Assembly (NCBI GenBank): GCA_947442095.1
Contig: CANEVG010000274.1
Span: forward strand, 1-5,119
Reading direction: 5' to 3'
Source of the DNA: Sphingomonadaceae bacterium
Lineage (GTDB): Bacteria > Pseudomonadota > Alphaproteobacteria > Sphingomonadales > Sphingomonadaceae
Length of the DNA: 5,119 bases
Made by a program: the position numbers and the translations under genes. Shown one piece after another: positions 5,081 through 5,119 of the stretch; the stretch's first letter is position 1; the number at the start of each line of letters is the position of its first letter. Under the pieces are notes generated by a model. The model saw nothing but the letters and a program-made list of their open reading frames with translations, had not been told where the DNA came from and searched no databases.

Positions 5081-5119
5081 TCAGGTAGCGCCCTTGCGGC
5101 GAAACAGCAGCGCGCTTCC
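5081..5119 (-). CDS. Possible C-terminal end of a leftward gene (partial)
   Basis: Reading left from the edge, 12 codons GSALLFRRKGAT precede a TGA (5083-5081), with codon use like the resident genes. A hydrophobic stretch followed by Arg-Arg-Lys and a short tail is how many membrane-anchored proteins end, including PEP-CTERM/VPxxP-CTERM sorted proteins. With so little visible this is only a guess; the PEP motif and membrane helix would lie outside the window. Another minus-strand frame is also open from the edge to about 4882, but its content looks like noise. Confidence 0.3.
   Translation of the reverse strand, partial: GSALLFRRKGAT

Noticed and set aside
1..5119. CRISPR array, insertion sequence or integrase gene
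   Set aside because: No regularly spaced repeats, no terminal inverted repeats with a transposase, and no tyrosine or serine recombinase motif in any frame.

Overview
The window looks like chromosomal DNA from a GC-rich alphaproteobacterium, most likely a sphingomonad. This rests on the codon and base composition, the style of the FtsE/FtsX and RsgA proteins, and an MJ0042-type zinc-ribbon membrane protein divergent from ftsE. The taxon is an inference from protein style, not from a marker search.

Layout, left to right. (1) 1-1675, minus strand: the divisome ABC-type pair ftsE (complete, 243 aa from the preferred start) followed by ftsX (306 codons present, C-terminus cut by the window edge). 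(2) 1676-1863: a divergent intergenic region with a G-rich imperfect repeat in the ftsE leader. (3) 1864-2700, plus strand: a 278-aa zinc-ribbon, single-pass membrane protein with a DUF3426-like periplasmic domain. (4) 2818-2904, plus strand: tRNA-Leu(GAG) with encoded CCA, preceded by a plausible stable-RNA promoter. (5) 2905-3442: about 540 bases with no recognisable gene. (6) 3443-4651, minus strand: rsgA (ribosome-assembly GTPase) followed three bases later by an uncatalogued 51-codon gene with a strong Shine-Dalgarno sequence, probably one operon. (7) 4652-5119: mostly non-coding, with an AT-rich patch, two partial copies of the tRNA-Leu 3' end, and at the right edge the last 12 codons of a possible leftward gene.

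The most interesting signal is the set of three tRNA-Leu 3'-end sequences: the genuine one (2879-2904), an exact 15-base copy (4833-4847) and a 22/26 copy that ends in CCA (5017-5042). Neither copy has a 5' tRNA half. This is the pattern left by site-specific integration at the 3' end of a tRNA gene. It suggests that the roughly 2.1 kb carrying rsgA and the small gene is a decayed or integrase-less islet, or a stack of two. No integrase is visible, so this remains a hypothesis.

Functionally, ftsEX couples ATP hydrolysis to septal cell-wall hydrolysis, rsgA acts in late 30S maturation, and the zinc-ribbon protein and the small protein have no established role.
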